This document shows positions 6,640-9,623 of a DNA stretch of 9,623 nucleotides, piece after piece. The stretch is taken from assembly GCA_020026075.1 (NCBI GenBank), contig JAHHQZ010000042.1, positions 1 through 9,623 on the forward strand. Reading direction: 5' to 3'. The position numbers and the translations under genes were made by a program. Position 1 is the stretch's first letter. Each line of letters begins with the position of its first letter. Below the pieces are notes generated by a model. That model had not been told where the DNA came from. It saw only the letters and a list, made by a program, of their open reading frames with translations, and searched no databases. The DNA comes from Actinobacillus sp. GTDB taxonomy: Bacteria > Pseudomonadota > Gammaproteobacteria > Enterobacterales > Pasteurellaceae.

Positions 6640-6687
6640 AAGGCCGGAATTTTCATCAAAATTTTGACAAATATTCCAGCCTAGCAA
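6640..6687 (-). repeat. Dispersed repeat copy B, inverted relative to copy A
   Basis: Read on the reverse strand this segment begins TTGCTAGGCTGGAAT and ends GAAAATTCCGGCCTT, matching copy A at 114-149 at both ends; its centre is about 12 bases longer and includes the palindrome TCAAAATTTTGA (6656-6667). The ends pair as GGCTGGAAT with ATTCCGGCC, with one T-G wobble on the reverse-strand transcript that becomes a C-A mismatch on the + strand. Reverse-strand transcription would meet TTCGTTTTT after the stem, again terminator-like. It occupies most of the 73-nt gap between pepN and the protease gene and ends just before the latter's ribosome-binding site. Confidence 0.65.
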
Positions 6688-6704
6688 TAGGGAGAAACAC
6701 AACA

Positions 6705-9536
6705 ATGAAATTGATGACTCAACCTTTACGCAAAGCGACATTGGCAGTGTTCGTTGCTTGCACTTTAGCAGGGACAAGTGCGCCCGTGTGGGCTGATAGC
6801 ACAACGGCTGCCGTTGCCAATGCCCCTATGTTGGCACAGCACGTTGACATTCGCAAAAGCCCTAATGATAAACGTGAATATGCTTATACCGTTTTGCCCA
6901 ATGGCTTTAAATTGCTCGTCATTTCCGACCCAGAGGCTACCAAAGCGGCGGTTTCTGTGGATGTTGCTGTCGGGAGCGGTAACGAGCCGAAACAATTTCC
7001 AGGTTTGGCACACTTCTTAGAACATATGTTGTTCTTAGGAACGGATAAATACCCATCGCCTGATGAATTTATGAGCTACATTTCTGCCAATGGCGGCAGC
7101 AATAATGCTTACACGGCATTTGATCACACTAACTATTATTTTGATGTGAACCCGAAAGATCTCAAAGGTGCGTTGAGCCGTTTTTCACGCTTTTTTGTCG
7201 CCCCTTTGATGTTAAAAGACTACGTCAACCGTGAACGCCACGCCGTAGATTCCGAGTATCGAGCCAAAATTCGAGCTTACGGCTGGCGAGCGTTTGATGT
7301 GTACAAACAAGGCATTAATCCAAATCACCCTTATGCACGTTTTAACGTAGGCAGTCTTGAAACCTTGCCACAAGCAAGCGTTCGCCCAGCGTTGCTGAAA
7401 TTCTACAAAGCTTATTATTCAGCGGATCGTATGTCGGCAGTGATTGTAGGGCGGCAAAGCACCAAAATTCTCCAACAATGGGGCGAGGCTTATTTTAAAG
7501 ACGTTCCCAATCACAAAAATGCGGCCTCAACGGAAATCAATGAAAAATTATTTGCTGGGCAAAAATTACCGTTATTGCTTGAAAACCACAGCTTGCGTCA
7601 AGAAAAAAATATGATGGTAAGCGTGGTGTATCCTTATGATTTAGCAGACAAATACCACAAAGTATGGACATACTTAGCCTATAATTTTAATTATCCAGGC
7701 AAAAATGGCTTAGTGGATACATTGAAAAAAGCAGGCTATATCACAGAGTTAGGGGCTGGCGTTGGCGAGAAAATCGGCTCGGAAGTGCCTTTTGAAGTTA
7801 ATCTTCAACTAACAGAAAAAGGGCTTAAACATTACCAAAATGTAACTGCTTTGATTTTTGCTTACGCCAAACGTCTGCTAGACGATCCAAATGGTGCTGT
7901 GCGCTATAAAGAGCTGGCCACAGAGGCGGCTACTGATTTCCGCTTTGAAGAAAAAGGTGATGCCATTGATGAAACATCAGAACTGGCCACACGTTTAAAC
8001 CGTTATCCAGCACAGGATATTCTCGCTTTGGGTGCGATTTATGCGGGGTTTGATCAGCAAAAAGTGACAAAAATTCTGCAAAAATTCCGACCTGAGAATG
8101 CGTTAATCCAAATCACCGCACCAGAAATCAAAGGCAACAAACGCACAAAATACTTTGATGTTTCTTACCGCACCTCACACCCAACGGCGCAAAGTTTGTC
8201 AACATTGCAAGGCAGTGACGCAACATTGGCGGCACAAATGCAACTTCCAGACGAAAATCCATTCGTTGCCACAGATTTATCTTTGACCAACGTACCAGCG
8301 GATAATGCGACCCTTAACGAGAAACTCGCCAACGGCGTGGAGTTGTTCTATCACCACAATACAGAATTTAGCGTGCCACGTTCGGTAACCAATATTGCTT
8401 TACAGCCTGCAATGTCATTGACGGTAAAAGAAAAAGTGGCAATGAAATTGCTGGCGAAAATTCTTAATGAACAGCTTAGCACCGAGTTTTATCAGGGCAG
8501 TGTGGCAGGTTTAAGCGCCAGTTTCTTACCAACAGAAACCTACTTGAAACTGGATTTATCCGGCTACCAGCAAAAAATGCCGATTATGGTCAACACAATG
8601 TTGCAGAAATTACAGCATTTTAATGTTACCCCTGAATTATTCGCTCGTGAGAAAAAAACCTACGTGGAAAGCTTGCAAAATGTCGCTACACAAATGCCGT
8701 ATCGCCAAGCCTTTACCCATTTAGGTAACACATTGCTTAAGAATCCAACGATTGTAGAACGTTTAACGGCGTTACAGGCTTTGTCGTTAAATGATTTAAC
8801 ACAGGTACACAAAGCCTTGTTGGCGAAAATGGCAGTAAGAATGCTGGTTTACGGCAACAACACCCCTGAACAAGCTCGAGCGCTAAGTGATGAATTAGCG
8901 AAAACCTTAACGCAAACCAATTTACAAGCGAAATGGCGTTATCCAACGGTTTATCAGATCAAAAAAGATGAGCAAAACGTGTTTGATGTGAAACATCAAG
9001 ACAACGCAACGGTGCTTTATTTGCAAGGTCAAACAGGCATTGAGGCGCTAGCGAATGCGAAACTTTTAGCGAAAATGATGAGTTCACCGTTCTTTAACAG
9101 CTTGCGTACGGAAAAACAGCTTGGCTATATTGTGTTTGCAACGAATTACCCAGTGAACCGTCAAGCAGGGATCGTGTTTGCAGTGGAATCACCAACAGCA
9201 GATCTTGCCAAAATTTCCGCAGAAATTACGGCCTTCAATAAACAGTTTGCCAAAGATTTAAATAATCTAGGTGCCAACAAATTTATGACGTTCAAAAAAG
9301 CGTTGATCACCGAATTACGTCAGCCAGCACAGAACCTCAACGAGGCGGCAGGCTACTATTGGGGGGATATTGTTGCCACTGGGCAAACGACTTCTGAACG
9401 TTTAGCGTTGGCGGATGCGTTACAAAATCTCAAACGTGAAACCTTTATTGAGAATGCACGTAAATTCTTGCTCGAAGGTAAATGGTTGAAAGAAGAAGCG
9501 AAAGCCAGCTTAGCTAAACCTGCTACGCCGAAATAA
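6705..9536 (+). CDS. ptrA: Secreted M16A zinc protease, pitrilysin/insulinase-type (protease III-like)
   Basis: This is a large oligopeptide-degrading zinc protease, probably periplasmic like E. coli protease III. The protein has 943 residues (E. coli PtrA 962). An N-terminal signal peptide is clear: R9-K10, a hydrophobic core at 11-24, then APVWA with likely cleavage after A30. The inverted zinc motif HFLEH gives H103, catalytic E106 and H107; the third ligand is E184 in ERHAVDSEY, 77 residues on, exactly the pitrilysin spacing. A family-typical RTEKQLGYIVFA segment is present in the C-terminal half, so both halves of the clamshell fold are represented and no truncation is seen. C19 (FVAC) is a poor lipobox, making a lipoprotein less likely. 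The ATG at 6705 follows AGGGAG (6689-6694) and includes the full signal peptide. A non-orthologous M16A paralogue is possible, hence the slightly lower certainty in the symbol. Confidence 0.92.
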   Translation: MKLMTQPLRKATLAVFVACTLAGTSAPVWADSTTAAVANAPMLAQHVDIRKSPNDKREYAYTVLPNGFKLLVISDPEATKAAVSVDVAVGSGNEPKQFPGLAHFLEHMLFLGTDKYPSPDEFMSYISANGGSNNAYTAFDHTNYYFDVNPKDLKGALSRFSRFFVAPLMLKDYVNRERHAVDSEYRAKIRAYGWRAFDVYKQGINPNHPYARFNVGSLETLPQASVRPALLKFYKAYYSADRMSAVIVGRQSTKILQQWGEAYFKDVPNHKNAASTEINEKLFAGQKLPLLLENHSLRQEKNMMVSVVYPYDLADKYHKVWTYLAYNFNYPGKNGLVDTLKKAGYITELGAGVGEKIGSEVPFEVNLQLTEKGLKHYQNVTALIFAYAKRLLDDPNGAVRYKELATEAATDFRFEEKGDAIDETSELATRLNRYPAQDILALGAIYAGFDQQKVTKILQKFRPENALIQITAPEIKGNKRTKYFDVSYRTSHPTAQSLSTLQGSDATLAAQMQLPDENPFVATDLSLTNVPADNATLNEKLANGVELFYHHNTEFSVPRSVTNIALQPAMSLTVKEKVAMKLLAKILNEQLSTEFYQGSVAGLSASFLPTETYLKLDLSGYQQKMPIMVNTMLQKLQHFNVTPELFAREKKTYVESLQNVATQMPYRQAFTHLGNTLLKNPTIVERLTALQALSLNDLTQVHKALLAKMAVRMLVYGNNTPEQARALSDELAKTLTQTNLQAKWRYPTVYQIKKDEQNVFDVKHQDNATVLYLQGQTGIEALANAKLLAKMMSSPFFNSLRTEKQLGYIVFATNYPVNRQAGIVFAVESPTADLAKISAEITAFNKQFAKDLNNLGANKFMTFKKALITELRQPAQNLNEAAGYYWGDIVATGQTTSERLALADALQNLKRETFIENARKFLLEGKWLKEEAKASLAKPATPK

Positions 9537-9548
9537 TTGGCAAAAAAA

Positions 9549-9557
9549 TGCTATAAT
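9549..9557 (+). promoter_or_regulatory. Extended -10 promoter directed into the IS end
   Basis: TGCTATAAT is a perfect extended -10 element (TGn plus TATAAT). It begins 12 nt after the protease stop. A TTGGCA at 9537-9542 is too close (9 bp) to serve as its -35, but extended -10 promoters can work without one. Transcription would begin near 9564 and run into the IS that starts at 9571. Its original target gene is not in the window. Confidence 0.55.
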
Positions 9558-9570
9558 AAAGCCGCCTGAA

Positions 9571-9623
9571 TGATCTGCACCCCAAAAGTTGGACTAACCA
9601 GTCAACTAATTAAGGTGCAGATT
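9571..9623 (+). mobile_element. Left end of an IS3-family (IS150-group-like) insertion sequence, truncated by the window edge
   Basis: The segment starts TGATCTGCACCCC, followed by AAAAGTTGGACTAACC, a typical left terminal repeat of IS150-type elements, and ends with AAGGTGCAGATT, which looks like the ribosome-binding site of orfA just before its start codon. The element points in the + direction, the same as the one ending at 53. The two visible ends are similar but not identical, as left and right ends of one element usually are, so both may be copies of the same IS. Confidence 0.75.
9573..9622 (+). promoter_or_regulatory. Nested stem-loop over the IS left end, likely masking the transposase ribosome-binding site in read-through RNA
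   Basis: ATCTGCACC (9573-9581) is the exact reverse complement of GGTGCAGAT (9614-9622). Inside it, AGTTGGACT (9587-9595) pairs with AGTCAACT (9600-9607) with one bulged G and an AACC loop. The outer stem includes the GG of the presumed AAGG ribosome-binding site. Several IS elements are known to use such structures to block transposase translation from transcripts entering from outside. Transcripts starting inside the element would lack the 5' arm. Confidence 0.6.

Noticed and set aside
6664..6669. Perfect TTGACA as a -35 box for the protease gene
   Set aside because: No acceptable -10 hexamer follows at 16-18 bp (AATAGG or similar), and a start there would fall on the ribosome-binding site. 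It lies within repeat copy B.
6778..7020. Overlapping + strand open frame inside the protease gene
   Set aside because: It is out of frame with the signal peptide and zinc motif region of a clearly intact M16 protease and has no plausible ribosome-binding site of its own.
1..9623. CRISPR array, tRNA or rRNA genes, phage genes
   Set aside because: No regularly spaced repeats other than those described, no tRNA-like cloverleaf in the short intergenic gaps, and no phage-type genes were seen; gaps between genes are all under 170 bases.

Overview
The window looks like a chromosomal segment of a Pasteurellaceae-type gammaproteobacterium. ThiL, PepN and the PtrA-like protease all read as Haemophilus/Actinobacillus-style proteins, the DNA is AT-rich, and the ends match IS3-family (IS150-group-like) termini common in this family. 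I cannot name a genus, and I found no exact copy of either Pasteurellaceae DNA-uptake 9-mer.

Layout, with every gene on the + strand: (1) 1-53, the right end of an IS3-family element, with the last codons of its transposase; (2) 54-169, a leader with a candidate promoter and a terminator-like hairpin belonging to a dispersed repeat; (3) 170-1156, thiL (thiamine-monophosphate kinase); (4) 1167-3984, a two-gene AT-rich restriction-modification island: a fused nuclease/N6-adenine methyltransferase and a two-TRD specificity subunit, BcgI/type IIB-like in architecture; (5) 4043-6631, pepN (M1 aminopeptidase N); (6) 6640-6687, an inverted second copy of the leader repeat; (7) 6705-9536, a secreted M16 protease of the pitrilysin/insulinase type (ptrA-like); (8) 9549-9557, an extended -10 promoter with no gene of its own, followed by (9) 9571-9623, the left end of an IS3-family element in the same orientation as the first.

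How the genes work together: the two RM genes overlap by 8 bp and should form one enzyme. The methyltransferase starts only 10 nt after the thiL stop, so the RM pair probably rides on thiL transcription. The familiar nusB-thiL-pgpA neighbourhood is absent: an IS lies before thiL and the RM genes follow it. PepN (cytoplasmic) and the PtrA-like protease (predicted periplasmic) are both peptide-degrading enzymes but need not be functionally linked.

The most unusual signal is in the specificity gene. The linker between its two DNA-recognition domains (3366-3471) holds three consecutive inverted repeats, including an 18-bp perfect palindrome with a GAAA loop. These are followed by 16-bp direct repeats spaced 26 bp apart. 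Loss or gain of one 26-bp unit would truncate the protein cleanly after the first recognition domain (179 or 180 residues). This is a possible, untested, switch between a full-length and a half specificity subunit.
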